Assembly (NCBI GenBank): GCA_934201655.1 | Contig: CAKPXD010000005.1 | Span: 1-33,356 of the forward strand | Source: an uncultured Streptococcus sp. | Lineage (GTDB): Bacteria; Bacillota; Bacilli; Lactobacillales; Streptococcaceae | Length of the DNA stretch: 33,356 nt | Direction: 5' to 3' | Part shown: piece by piece, positions 8,500-15,930 of the stretch | Layout of the letters: each line of letters starts with the position of its first letter | Position numbering within the stretch: the stretch's first letter is position 1 | Notes under the pieces: model-generated | Told to the model about the DNA's origin: nothing | What the model saw: only the letters and a program-made list of their open reading frames with translations | Databases searched by the model: none | Position numbers and translations under genes: made by a program

Positions 8500-9290
8500 A
8501 ATGTTACATGCTCCACATGAATCTCTTTTTCTAGCCATTCCGCTCCAATCTGAGCAAAACTATGGCTATTTGCAGTCGTATAAAAACGGTGTTGTAGAGG
8601 CCCTGCATCGCGCCCACGATTAATCTCGAAATAATTGAGTAAGACAGAGATATCCCGCACGCACTCTGCACCACTATCAATCAGTTTTACCTCTGGTCCC
8701 ATCACATTTTGGATAATGGGTCTGAGAAGCGGGTAGTGGGTACAGCCCAGAATCAAGCTGTCTACCTTGCCCACTAATGGACGCAAGGTTTCATAAACTA
8801 CTTTCTTGGTCACACTGGTTGAAAGGGCACCAGACTCAACCAAGGGAGCAAACTTAGGGCAGGCCAAACTTTCAACTTGCAAATTTGGATCTAGGTCATG
8901 AATTTTTTGACGATAGATATCTGATTGTACTGTCATCGGTGTTCCGATTACACCAATTTTACCACCTTGGCTGGATTTGATAGCCGCTGACGCACCCGGT
9001 AAGATGACACCCAGGACAGGGATATCCAACCTAGCCTTGACTTCTTCCCAAACAACTGCTGTTGCAGTATTACAAGCGATGACAATCATCTTGACATCCT
9101 TGGTCAAAAGAAAGTTGACCAACTGCCAAGTATATTCACGAATTTGCTCAGCAGGACGAGGCCCGTAAGGTGCCCGTGCCGAATCTCCAATATAGACGAT
9201 TTCTTCATGAGGAAGCTGGCGCATGAGCTCACGTACAACGGTCAAGCCTCCAACGCCCGAATCCAAAAAACCAATTGGTCGATTATCCAT
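8496..9290 (-). CDS. murI: Glutamate racemase
   Basis: A 264-residue cofactor-independent racemase that makes D-glutamate for peptidoglycan. The two catalytic cysteines are visible: C73 in I-A-C-N-T-A and C183 in L-G-C-T-H-Y-P-L-L. The N-terminal [11 protein letters not shown] motif and the [11 protein letters not shown] loop are intact. It is the first gene of the nine-gene leftward operon. I could not pick a convincing promoter in the 207 bases upstream. Confidence 0.95.
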   Translation of the reverse strand: MDNRPIGFLDSGVGGLTVVRELMRQLPHEEIVYIGDSARAPYGPRPAEQIREYTWQLVNFLLTKDVKMIVIACNTATAVVWEEVKARLDIPVLGVILPGASAAIKSSQGGKIGVIGTPMTVQSDIYRQKIHDLDPNLQVESLACPKFAPLVESGALSTSVTKKVVYETLRPLVGKVDSLILGCTHYPLLRPIIQNVMGPEVKLIDSGAECVRDISVLLNYFEINRGRDAGPLQHRFYTTANSHSFAQIGAEWLEKEIHVEHVTL

Positions 9291-9464
9291 ACAGTCTTCT
9301 TTCTAGTCTTATTTTTCTGATTGATAGTTCATTATCATTACATTTCTCGCTGAAATTTCTGACAGACTGGTAAACTCCAGACTATCTCCCTCTTAATCAT
9401 AATCAAATATCAATAGAATGCAAGGAAAAAGTCTTATCCTTAAATATCAGTTGAACATAGTGAG

Positions 9465-9490
9465 AAGTCTGGAATTTTCATCCCAGACTT
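9465..9490. terminator. Weak hairpin downstream of yneF
   Basis: An 8-base-pair stem (9465-9472 with 9483-9490) and a 10-base loop, 8 bases after the yneF stop. The minus-strand side lacks a clean T tract, so terminator function is uncertain. Apart from this hairpin the 9291-9497 region is AT-rich with nothing I can name, though it must hold the murI promoter. Confidence 0.4.
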
Positions 9491-9497
9491 TTCCTAT

Positions 9498-9743
9498 TTA
9501 TTTCTTTTTATTGTTAGCAAGGGCTGCTTTTTGTTGGCGAATGATTTGGTGGTAAACTTGTTGTACCTTAGCTTCGCTTGGTTTTTGACCATTTGCACTC
9601 AACAGAGTACGAACTGCTTCTGCATTCAAACGTGGGTTATCAGCAAATTCTTTTTCAATTTGCTTGCGTACCAAGTACATTCCTCCAAGAGCTCCACCTA
9701 GAAAAGCTAAAACAATCAAGACAATTGCTAAAATAAGGTCCAT
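9498..9743 (-). CDS. YneF/UPF0154 family small membrane protein
   Basis: An 81-residue protein with one N-terminal membrane segment (about 3-24, with G-G-A-L-G-G-M-Y) and a basic helical cytoplasmic tail containing the family pattern [10 protein letters not shown]. Members occur across Firmicutes and have no established function. It is monocistronic: an extended -10 promoter lies upstream (9777-9782) and a hairpin downstream. A good ribosome site (CAGGAGA) precedes the ATG. Confidence 0.88.
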   Translation of the reverse strand: MDLILAIVLIVLAFLGGALGGMYLVRKQIEKEFADNPRLNAEAVRTLLSANGQKPSEAKVQQVYHQIIRQQKAALANNKKK

Positions 9744-9776
9744 AATATTTCTCCTGTTTCTTTTTGAATCTTCTAT

Positions 9777-9782
9777 ATTATA
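9777..9782 (-). promoter_or_regulatory. Extended -10 promoter element of yneF
   Basis: Minus-strand TGG-TATAAT, about 33 bases before the yneF ATG. The best -35 at a 17-base spacing (TAGTCA) is poor, so the TGn extension probably compensates. Confidence 0.6.
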
Positions 9783-9933
9783 CCATAAAGTCCCACGCCT
9801 GACTAGTTTGATTTACGCTTTCAAAAGGGTAGGGCATTACTCAGATTCTTTTTCTGCTCTAATCTTTTTTAATTCAATAAAATTAAAAAAGAACTAAAAT
9901 TTGGTAAAATAATTCAGTTTTTCCTAAAAAACC

Positions 9934-9962
9934 TTGCATTGAATCGATTTATTTGCTATATT
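9934..9962 (+). promoter_or_regulatory. Promoter of the surface alpha-L-fucosidase gene
   Basis: -35 TTGCAT (9934-9939), 17-base spacer, extended -10 TGC-TATATT (core 9957-9962). The predicted start is near 9969, giving a leader of about 87 bases that contains a cre site and the ribosome site. This also rules out the in-frame ATG at 9938-9940, which lies inside the promoter. Confidence 0.75.
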
Positions 9963-10021
9963 AAGATTATACAAAACAAAGGAAACATCTTTCTGCAAGG
10001 CTTATTTTTTTTACAAGAAAA

Positions 10022-10035
10022 TGTATGCGCTTACA
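10022..10035 (+). promoter_or_regulatory. cre (CcpA operator) in the fucosidase leader
   Basis: TGTATGCGCTTACA matches the cre consensus TGWAARCGYTWNCW at 13 of 14 positions and is nearly palindromic. It lies about 53-66 bases downstream of the predicted transcription start and 9 bases before the AAAGGAG ribosome site (10044-10050). The site is clear; glucose-dependent repression is inferred from the known role of CcpA. Confidence 0.82.
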
Positions 10036-10055
10036 GATTTGAGAAAGGAGTTTTT

Positions 10056-13000
10056 ATGAAGAAGAGCTATTGGGAAAAATCCTGTAAGTATAGCATCCGA
10101 AAATTGACCGTTGGAACTGCTTCTGTTTTACTGGGAGCTGTTTTTCTAGCGACACAGAATGTAGCTGCCGATGGCATCGAAGTGAAAGAAAATCAAGCAA
10201 GTGTCAGTGAGACTAAGGTTCAAGTGAATACAAAAGTAGAGGAACCCACTCAAGAGGATAAGGAAAATCAACCAAGCACAGAAAATCAAACTTCTACTGA
10301 ATTAGCTGACAAAGAGGTAAAACCTGAAAAGGAAACACCTCAAACACATAATCAATCAGAGACTAAGGCTGTAGTTGAACCTTCTGAAAATAAGGAGAGT
10401 GAAAAACCAGAACTTCCTATGACTAAGCAAGAAAACTATCAACTTCATTACGACCAACCAACTGCTCCTTCTTATGACGGCTGGGAAAAACAAGCCCTGC
10501 CAGTCGGAAATGGAGAAATGGGGGCAAAAGTTTTTGGGCTCATCGGTGAAGAAAGAATCCAATACAATGAAAAAACTCTCTGGTCTGGTGGACCGCAACC
10601 GGATAGCACCGATTACAATGGGGGGAATTATCAAGACCGCTATAAGGTCTTAGCAGAAATTCGTAAGGCATTAGAAGAAGGAAACCGCCAAAAAGCAAAA
10701 CAATTAGCGGAGCGCAACCTAGTCGGACCAAACAATGCTCAGTATGGTCGTTACTTATCTTTTGGTGATATCTTTATGATCTTTAACAACCAAAAGAAAG
10801 GCTTGGAGAATGTTACCGACTATCATCGTGGCTTAGATATTTCTGAGGCCATCTCGACCACTTCTTATACCCAAGACGGTACAAACTTTAAACGCGAAAC
10901 CTTCTCTAGCTATCCTGACGATGTTACTGTGACCCACTTGAGTAAAAAAGGGGATAAGACCCTTGATTTTACACTCTGGAATAGTTTGACTGAAGATTTG
11001 ATTGCGAATGGCGACTACTCCTGGGAATATTCGAATTATAAACAAGGGGCAGTTACGACTGATTCTAATGGTATTTTGCTCAAAGGAACTGTCAAAGACA
11101 ATGGTCTGAAATTTGCTTCCTATCTTGGAATCAAGACAGACGGACAAGTCACTGCACAAGATGGCTATTTAACTGTCACCGGAGCCAGCTATGCGACCCT
11201 TTTACTCAGTGCCAAGACCAACTTTGCTCAAAATCCAAAAACCAATTATCGCAAGGATATTGACCTAGAAAATACTGTTAAATCTATCGTAGAAGCTGCC
11301 AAGGCAAAAGATTATGAAACCCTAAAAAATAACCACATCAAGGATTATCAAAGTCTCTTCAATCGTGTTCAACTAAATCTTGGTGGTAGCAAGTCTAGCC
11401 AAACTACAAAAGAAGCTCTACATACCTATAACCCAGAAAAAGGGCAAAAACTAGAAGAGCTCTTCTTCCAATACGGACGTTATCTACTCATCAGTTCTTC
11501 TCGTGACCGGACAGATGCCCTTCCTGCCAACTTGCAGGGAGTTTGGAATGCAGTAGATAATCCACCTTGGAACTCAGATTACCACCTCAATGTCAACCTT
11601 CAGATGAACTACTGGCCTGCCTACATGAACAATCTTGCAGAAACTGCTAGGCCAATGGTCAATTATATTGATGACATGCGCTACTATGGTCGTATCGCTG
11701 CTAAAGAATATGCAGGTATCGAATCCAAAGAAGGCCAAGAAAACGGTTGGTTGGTTCATACTCAGGCAACACCATTTGGCTGGACAACTCCAGGTTGGAA
11801 TTATTACTGGGGTTGGTCTCCTGCTGCCAATGCTTGGATGATGCAGAACGTCTATGACTACTACAAATTCACCAAGGATGAAACCTATCTCAAAGAAAAG
11901 ATTTATCCAATGCTCAAGGAAACAGCCAAGTTCTGGAATTCCTTCTTGCACTACGACAAATCTAGTGACCGTTGGGTTTCTTCTCCATCATACTCACCAG
12001 AGCATGGAACTATCACGATTGGGAATACCTTTGACCAATCTCTAGTTTGGCAGTTATTCCACGACTATATGGAGGCAGCCAATCACCTGAAGGTCGACCA
12101 AGATTTGGTGACAGAAGTGAAGGCTAAATTTGACAAGCTCAAACCACTTCATATCAACCAAGATGGCCGAATCAAGGAATGGTATGAGGAAGACAGTCCT
12201 CAATTCACTAATGAAGGAATTGAAAACCATCACCGTCACGTTTCTCATCTGGTTGGGCTCTTCCCAGGAACCTTATTTGGCAAAGATCAGCCTGAATATC
12301 TGGAAGCAGCACGCGCAACCCTAAACCATCGTGGAGATGGTGGTACCGGTTGGTCTAAGGCTAATAAAATCAACCTCTGGGCTCGTCTCCTAGATGGGAA
12401 TCGTGCCCATCGTTTATTAGCAGAACAACTCAAATCCTCAACTCTAGAAAACCTCTGGGATACGCACGCTCCTTTCCAAATCGATGGAAACTTTGGTGCA
12501 ACCAGTGGTATGGCAGAAATGCTTCTCCAATCCCACACAGGCTACATTGCTCCATTACCGGCCCTTCCAGATGCATGGAAAGATGGTCAAGTCTCAGGTC
12601 TAGTAGCTCGTGGTAACTTTGAAGTCAGCATGAAATGGAAAGAAAAGAATCTTGAAACGCTTTCCTTCCTTTCTAATGTGGGTGGAGACTTAGTCGTAGA
12701 CTATCCAAATATCGAAGCTAGCCTTGTCAAGGTAAACGGTAAGGAAGTACAAGCTACCCGCATCAAAGACAATCGCATCCAGCTTGCTACTCAAAAGGGC
12801 GATGTCATTACCTTTGAAAACTTCCCTGGTCGTATTACTCGTCTGACTGCCCAACGAAAAGATTCAACAACTGCTGAACTCAACTTCAATACAGTCGAGG
12901 GAGCAACTCACTATATTATCCGTCGAGAAAGCAAGGATGAAAATAGTCAAAACTCTACCGTCCGTGAGTTTACAACCAACCAAACTCACTTCGTCGATCG

Positions 13001-15332
13001 TTCTATTGATTCAAGCCACGCTTATACATATACAGTCCAGGCAGTTTTGGGAGAACGCTCAACACCTGTTTCTGATGCTGCTTCGATTACTGCTTTTAGT
13101 GAGCTAATGGACGATCGTGACTCTCGCATTCAGTATGGTGCTGCCTTTGGAGACTGGTCTGACTCAGAACTATTTGGCGGAACTGAAAAATACGTCGATA
13201 TCTCAAATGGGAATTATTCCGATAAGGATGCAACAGCAACCATTCCTTTCAATGGACCTGGTATTGAAATTTACGGACTCAAGTCTTCTCAATTAGGACT
13301 TGCTGAGGTTACAATCGATGGCAAATCTGTTGGTGAGCTAGATTTCTATACGGCTGGAGCTACTGAAAAGGGTGTCCTAATCGGTCGTTATACAAATCTT
13401 TCTTCAGGCCCTCACCTTATGACTATCACTGTTAAGCGTGAACATAAGGGACGTGGAAGTGAACGCTCAAAAATTTCCTTAGACTACTTCAAGGTCTTCC
13501 CAGGACAAGGAGGAACAGTAGAAAAGATAGATGATCGTGATTCTCGTATCCAGTACGGCTCAGCATTTAAAGACTGGACTGATGCGGAACTCTATGCTTC
13601 TACAGAGAAATATGCAGATATCAACGCAGACGATAGTCTTGCTCCTGAAGCAACTGCAAGAATCCCATTCTCTGGCACAGGTATTCGTATTTATGGTCTG
13701 AAAACTTCAGCTCTTGGCAAGGCACTTGTAACACTCGATGGAAAAGAAATGCCAAGCCTTGACTTTTACACTGCCGGAGCTACCGAAAAAGGAGCATTGA
13801 TTGGAGAGTTTACTAATCTAGCAGATGGCGACCATGTCCTAACTTTGAAAGTGGACCCAGATTCTCCAGACGGTCGAAAGAAAATCTCCCTTGATTCATT
13901 CGATATTCTAAAAGCTCCATCAGTATCATTAGATACACCAAGCCTCGAACCTATAAAGGTAGAAGATAAGACAGTTACCCTAACTTTACCAACTGGTAAC
14001 TGGGATGCTGTTGCTGTGACATTCCCTGGTGTTACAGATCCCCTACTCCTAAGAAAAGTCGATGAAGATCATCTTGTCACTTCTGGCGAGCAAACTGTAT
14101 TAAGCATAAAGGATAACAAGGTTCAAATCGACATTCCTGAAACTACGGAACGTAAAACTGGCAATCCAATAGAAGCTTATGCTATCCTAGGAGAAACACG
14201 AAGCAGTACTATTGTAACAGTCTTTCCAAAAGGGGAAACTGCACCTATAGAAGAAAAAGTTGTTACAAGCAAAGGTGATGAGCCTGCTCCAGTAGTAACC
14301 ATTCCTGAATATACTGACCCAATTGGAACTGCGGGAGAACAGGAAGCGCCTATTGTGGATATTCCTGAGTACACTGAGCCTATCGGTACTGCGGGAGAAC
14401 AGGGCGCTCCTATCGTGGATATTCCTGAGTACACTGAGCCTATCGGTACTGTGGGAGAACAGGATGCGCCTGTCGTGGATATTCTTGAGTACACTGAGCC
14501 TATCGGTACTGCGGGAGAACAGGATGCGCCTGTCGTAGATATCCCTGAGTACAATGGACCTATCGGTACTGCGGGAGAACAAGATGCGCCTATCGTGGAT
14601 ATTCCTGAATACACTGGCCCTATCGGTACTGCGAGCGACCAAGCAGCGCCTATTGTAGATATCCCTGAATACACTGGGCCTATCGGTACTGCAGGGGAAC
14701 AAGCAGTGCCTACCGTAGATATTCCTGAATATACTAAGCCTATCGGTACTGCGAGCGACCAAGCGGCTCCTATCATCTCTCTTCCTGAGTTTAAACTCAA
14801 AGTCTTAAAAGACCAGACTACCGGAGTTCAAGTCATCAGTGGAGCAAATGAGCTAGGTGAAGCAAGTTATCTTGAAATCCAGAAAGTAGACAAGCAAGAA
14901 CTCTTGGGCAAGAAATATGATGCCTACAAAATTCAACTCAAGAATGAAAATGGTCAACTAATCCAAGCAAAAGGTGCTGTCCTCGTTCGATTACCAATTT
15001 CTGGCACAGTCCAAGAATTCTATCGCTTCAGTTCAGAAAAAGACTTGAAAGCGCAAGATTTCACAATTCGTGATGGCATGCTTGAGTTTCTCACCATTGA
15101 TTTGACTACTTATGCTATCGTCTACAAGACTGAAACAGAAGTCCAACAACCAAGCTCAAGTCAAATCGAAGAAGCTAGTCCATTAGCAAATAAAAACCAG
15201 CTCAATGGTGAAAATTCTACAAATGACAAACAACTTCCTGCCACTGGAGAAGAGGCCAGCCCACTCCTCTTCATGGCAAGTCTCAGCTTAGCTTTAACTG
15301 CAGCCTTCTTGCTTAAAGGTAAAAAAGAGTGA
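10056..15332 (+). CDS. Cell-wall-anchored GH95 alpha-L-fucosidase, multidomain
   Basis: A 1758-residue surface enzyme predicted to cleave terminal alpha-1,2-linked fucose from host glycans by inversion. The start at 10056 is chosen from AAAGGAG six bases upstream. Order: YSIRK/GS signal (YSIRK 12-16, cleavage near 38); acidic low-complexity linker to about 125; GH95 N-terminal beta domain about 128-370; (alpha/alpha)6 catalytic barrel and C-terminal beta region to about 920; fibronectin-III-like domain about 922-1012; two copies of a 130-residue beta module (1017-1152, 1157-1288); an Ig-like domain to about 1395; eight 20-residue repeats (1411-1570); a beta domain about 1575-1700; LPATG at 1727-1731, hydrophobic segment and KGKKE tail for sortase A. 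Candidate catalytic residues by analogy to Bifidobacterium AfcA: N512 and N514 in L-N-V-N-L-Q-M-N, acid E649 in S-P-E-H-G, D810 in I-D-G-N-F-G. It looks intact and accessory among housekeeping genes. Confidence 0.93.
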   Translation: MKKSYWEKSCKYSIRKLTVGTASVLLGAVFLATQNVAADGIEVKENQASVSETKVQVNTKVEEPTQEDKENQPSTENQTSTELADKEVKPEKETPQTHNQSETKAVVEPSENKESEKPELPMTKQENYQLHYDQPTAPSYDGWEKQALPVGNGEMGAKVFGLIGEERIQYNEKTLWSGGPQPDSTDYNGGNYQDRYKVLAEIRKALEEGNRQKAKQLAERNLVGPNNAQYGRYLSFGDIFMIFNNQKKGLENVTDYHRGLDISEAISTTSYTQDGTNFKRETFSSYPDDVTVTHLSKKGDKTLDFTLWNSLTEDLIANGDYSWEYSNYKQGAVTTDSNGILLKGTVKDNGLKFASYLGIKTDGQVTAQDGYLTVTGASYATLLLSAKTNFAQNPKTNYRKDIDLENTVKSIVEAAKAKDYETLKNNHIKDYQSLFNRVQLNLGGSKSSQTTKEALHTYNPEKGQKLEELFFQYGRYLLISSSRDRTDALPANLQGVWNAVDNPPWNSDYHLNVNLQMNYWPAYMNNLAETARPMVNYIDDMRYYGRIAAKEYAGIESKEGQENGWLVHTQATPFGWTTPGWNYYWGWSPAANAWMMQNVYDYYKFTKDETYLKEKIYPMLKETAKFWNSFLHYDKSSDRWVSSPSYSPEHGTITIGNTFDQSLVWQLFHDYMEAANHLKVDQDLVTEVKAKFDKLKPLHINQDGRIKEWYEEDSPQFTNEGIENHHRHVSHLVGLFPGTLFGKDQPEYLEAARATLNHRGDGGTGWSKANKINLWARLLDGNRAHRLLAEQLKSSTLENLWDTHAPFQIDGNFGATSGMAEMLLQSHTGYIAPLPALPDAWKDGQVSGLVARGNFEVSMKWKEKNLETLSFLSNVGGDLVVDYPNIEASLVKVNGKEVQATRIKDNRIQLATQKGDVITFENFPGRITRLTAQRKDSTTAELNFNTVEGATHYIIRRESKDENSQNSTVREFTTNQTHFVDRSIDSSHAYTYTVQAVLGERSTPVSDAASITAFSELMDDRDSRIQYGAAFGDWSDSELFGGTEKYVDISNGNYSDKDATATIPFNGPGIEIYGLKSSQLGLAEVTIDGKSVGELDFYTAGATEKGVLIGRYTNLSSGPHLMTITVKREHKGRGSERSKISLDYFKVFPGQGGTVEKIDDRDSRIQYGSAFKDWTDAELYASTEKYADINADDSLAPEATARIPFSGTGIRIYGLKTSALGKALVTLDGKEMPSLDFYTAGATEKGALIGEFTNLADGDHVLTLKVDPDSPDGRKKISLDSFDILKAPSVSLDTPSLEPIKVEDKTVTLTLPTGNWDAVAVTFPGVTDPLLLRKVDEDHLVTSGEQTVLSIKDNKVQIDIPETTERKTGNPIEAYAILGETRSSTIVTVFPKGETAPIEEKVVTSKGDEPAPVVTIPEYTDPIGTAGEQEAPIVDIPEYTEPIGTAGEQGAPIVDIPEYTEPIGTVGEQDAPVVDILEYTEPIGTAGEQDAPVVDIPEYNGPIGTAGEQDAPIVDIPEYTGPIGTASDQAAPIVDIPEYTGPIGTAGEQAVPTVDIPEYTKPIGTASDQAAPIISLPEFKLKVLKDQTTGVQVISGANELGEASYLEIQKVDKQELLGKKYDAYKIQLKNENGQLIQAKGAVLVRLPISGTVQEFYRFSSEKDLKAQDFTIRDGMLEFLTIDLTTYAIVYKTETEVQQPSSSQIEEASPLANKNQLNGENSTNDKQLPATGEEASPLLFMASLSLALTAAFLLKGKKE
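13106..13918 (+). repeat. Tandem duplication of a 130-residue beta module inside the fucosidase
   Basis: Two in-frame copies (about 13106-13510 and 13529-13918). Each begins D-D-R-D-S-R-I-Q-Y-G and shares L-D-F-Y-T-A-G-A-T-E-K-G exactly, ending K-I-S-L-D. The copies have diverged clearly in sequence, so the duplication is old. Aromatic and G-x-G-I-x-I-Y-G-L-K patterns suggest a jelly-roll carbohydrate-binding module, but I cannot assign a CBM family. Confidence 0.8.
14286..14765 (+). repeat. Eight tandem 60-bp repeats encoding a 20-residue stalk
   Basis: Exactly eight 60-base units, in frame, followed by a decayed ninth from 14766. The unit reads A-P-I-V-D-I-P-E-Y-T-x-P-I-G-T-A-G-E-Q-x. Variants T-A-G-E-Q and T-A-S-D-Q alternate in the last units (S-D-Q in units 6 and 8), suggesting unit shuffling. 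The proline-rich pattern probably makes an extended spacer that lifts the enzyme from the wall. Confidence 0.95.
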
Positions 15333-15366
15333 TCCCAATAAATCTATAAAGATTTAGAAAAATAGA

Positions 15367-15395
15367 AAAAGGATGAGTAAATTACTCATCCTTTT
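15367..15395. terminator. Bidirectional terminator between the fucosidase and the small-gene pair
   Basis: A 12-base-pair perfect stem (15367-15378 with 15384-15395). It lies 35 bases after the fucosidase stop and 19 bases past the stop of the leftward 54-residue gene, with T-rich sequence on both exits, so it serves the two convergent transcripts. Confidence 0.88.
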
Positions 15396-15413
15396 GATTT
15401 CTTTCAGAGTCTT

Positions 15414-15578
15414 TTAAAATAAACTAAAAAGCCAGTTATAAATCCAGTTAAAAATCGAATATAACAAATTCAAAAGGAATTCATAAAAAAATAAACAAAT
15501 GTGATACCAAATGAATTCTACAATCGTAATCAGTGGCTTGACTAGGATATAAAATAAAATATCCCAAATAAATTTCAT
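15414..15578 (-). CDS. 54-residue aromatic-rich hydrophobic peptide, unknown
   Basis: A short leftward reading frame, ATG at 15578. It overlaps the stop of the upstream 66-residue gene as ATGA, which is the main evidence that it is translated. The product starts M-K-F-I-W-D-I-L-F-Y and is extremely hydrophobic. About a third of residues are aromatic (9 Phe, 5 Tyr, 4 Trp), with only two Asp/Glu pairs' worth of charge plus K2 and K14. It could span or lie along the membrane as one or two helices. It ends in F-S-L-F, just before a strong terminator. I recognise no family. A chance reading frame is possible, but coupling, terminator placement and lack of any other gene argue for a real membrane peptide. 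Confidence 0.55.
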   Translation of the reverse strand: MKFIWDILFYILVKPLITIVEFIWYHICLFFYEFLLNLLYSIFNWIYNWLFSLF

Positions 15579-15775
15579 TTTTTATCTTCCTTTCTAGGAA
15601 GTCCCGCAATCCAAGGCAGAGCAGATATCATTTTATAAGCCGCAAGAAATTTAACAACCTCTAAGGCTTTTGGCTCAGATTCCTTCTTCTCAGTCAGTAC
15701 TTCCATTCCTTTTACCCAGAGGCATGTCCCAATAATTCTAGCCATTCCTGTAAAAAAATTTGGTTGGTTGTCCAT
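15575..15775 (-). CDS. 66-residue small protein, unknown
   Basis: Starts at 15775 with ribosome site GGGGAG seven bases upstream and a convincing promoter (15829-15856), so expression is likely. The product has a moderately hydrophobic N-terminal half (F-F-T-G-M-A-R-I-I-G-T-C-L-W-V), a charged middle (E-K-K-E-S-E-P-K), a second hydrophobic stretch (V-V-K-F-L-A-A-Y-K-M-I-S-A-L-P-W-I-A-G-L-P) and a basic tail. It may be a small peripheral or two-segment membrane protein. It is translationally coupled to the 54-residue peptide gene. I do not recognise a family and assign no function. Confidence 0.7.
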   Translation of the reverse strand: MDNQPNFFTGMARIIGTCLWVKGMEVLTEKKESEPKALEVVKFLAAYKMISALPWIAGLPRKEDKK

Positions 15776-15828
15776 GTGATTCTCCCCTAGTTCATGTCAT
15801 TTCTAACAGATTAGTTCTTATTGTATTC

Positions 15829-15856
15829 AGTATATCAAATTTATATAGATTATCAA
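15829..15856 (-). promoter_or_regulatory. Promoter of the two-gene small-protein operon
   Basis: Minus strand: -35 TTGATA (15851-15856), 16-base spacer, extended -10 TGA-TATACT (core 15829-15834). The predicted start near 15822 gives a leader of about 47 bases. The ami terminator ends just upstream (15877-15925), so this is an independent transcription unit. Confidence 0.7.
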
Positions 15857-15876
15857 GTTTTTATCTGCAAAATAAA

Positions 15877-15925
15877 AAAGTTTCATAATCTTTCTAGAAG
15901 CTTTCTAGCTAGATTATAAAACTTT
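15877..15925 (-). terminator. Terminator of the ami operon
   Basis: A long hairpin with outer arms 15877-15891 and 15911-15925 (one mismatch) and an inner CTAGAA/TTCTAG-type stem. It lies 5 bases after the amiF stop, with T-rich sequence following on the minus strand. Confidence 0.85.
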
Positions 15926-15930
15926 AGTGA

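Noticed and set aside
9939..10055. Upstream in-frame start for the fucosidase adding 39 residues
   Set aside because: The extra segment overlaps the promoter, would place the YSIRK signal internally and lacks a ribosome site. The ATG at 10056 has AAAGGAG and starts a normal signal peptide.
11574..11951. 125-codon antisense frame inside the GH95 catalytic region
   Set aside because: It lies wholly opposite a conserved enzyme, has no start signals, and its translation resembles no family.
14177..14800. Long open frames (about 190-207 codons) on the minus strand across the 60-bp repeats
   Set aside because: They arise because the 60-base repeat has no stop in those antisense frames. The translation is just an echo of the repeat, there is no ribosome site or promoter, and the plus-strand frame is clearly the real gene.
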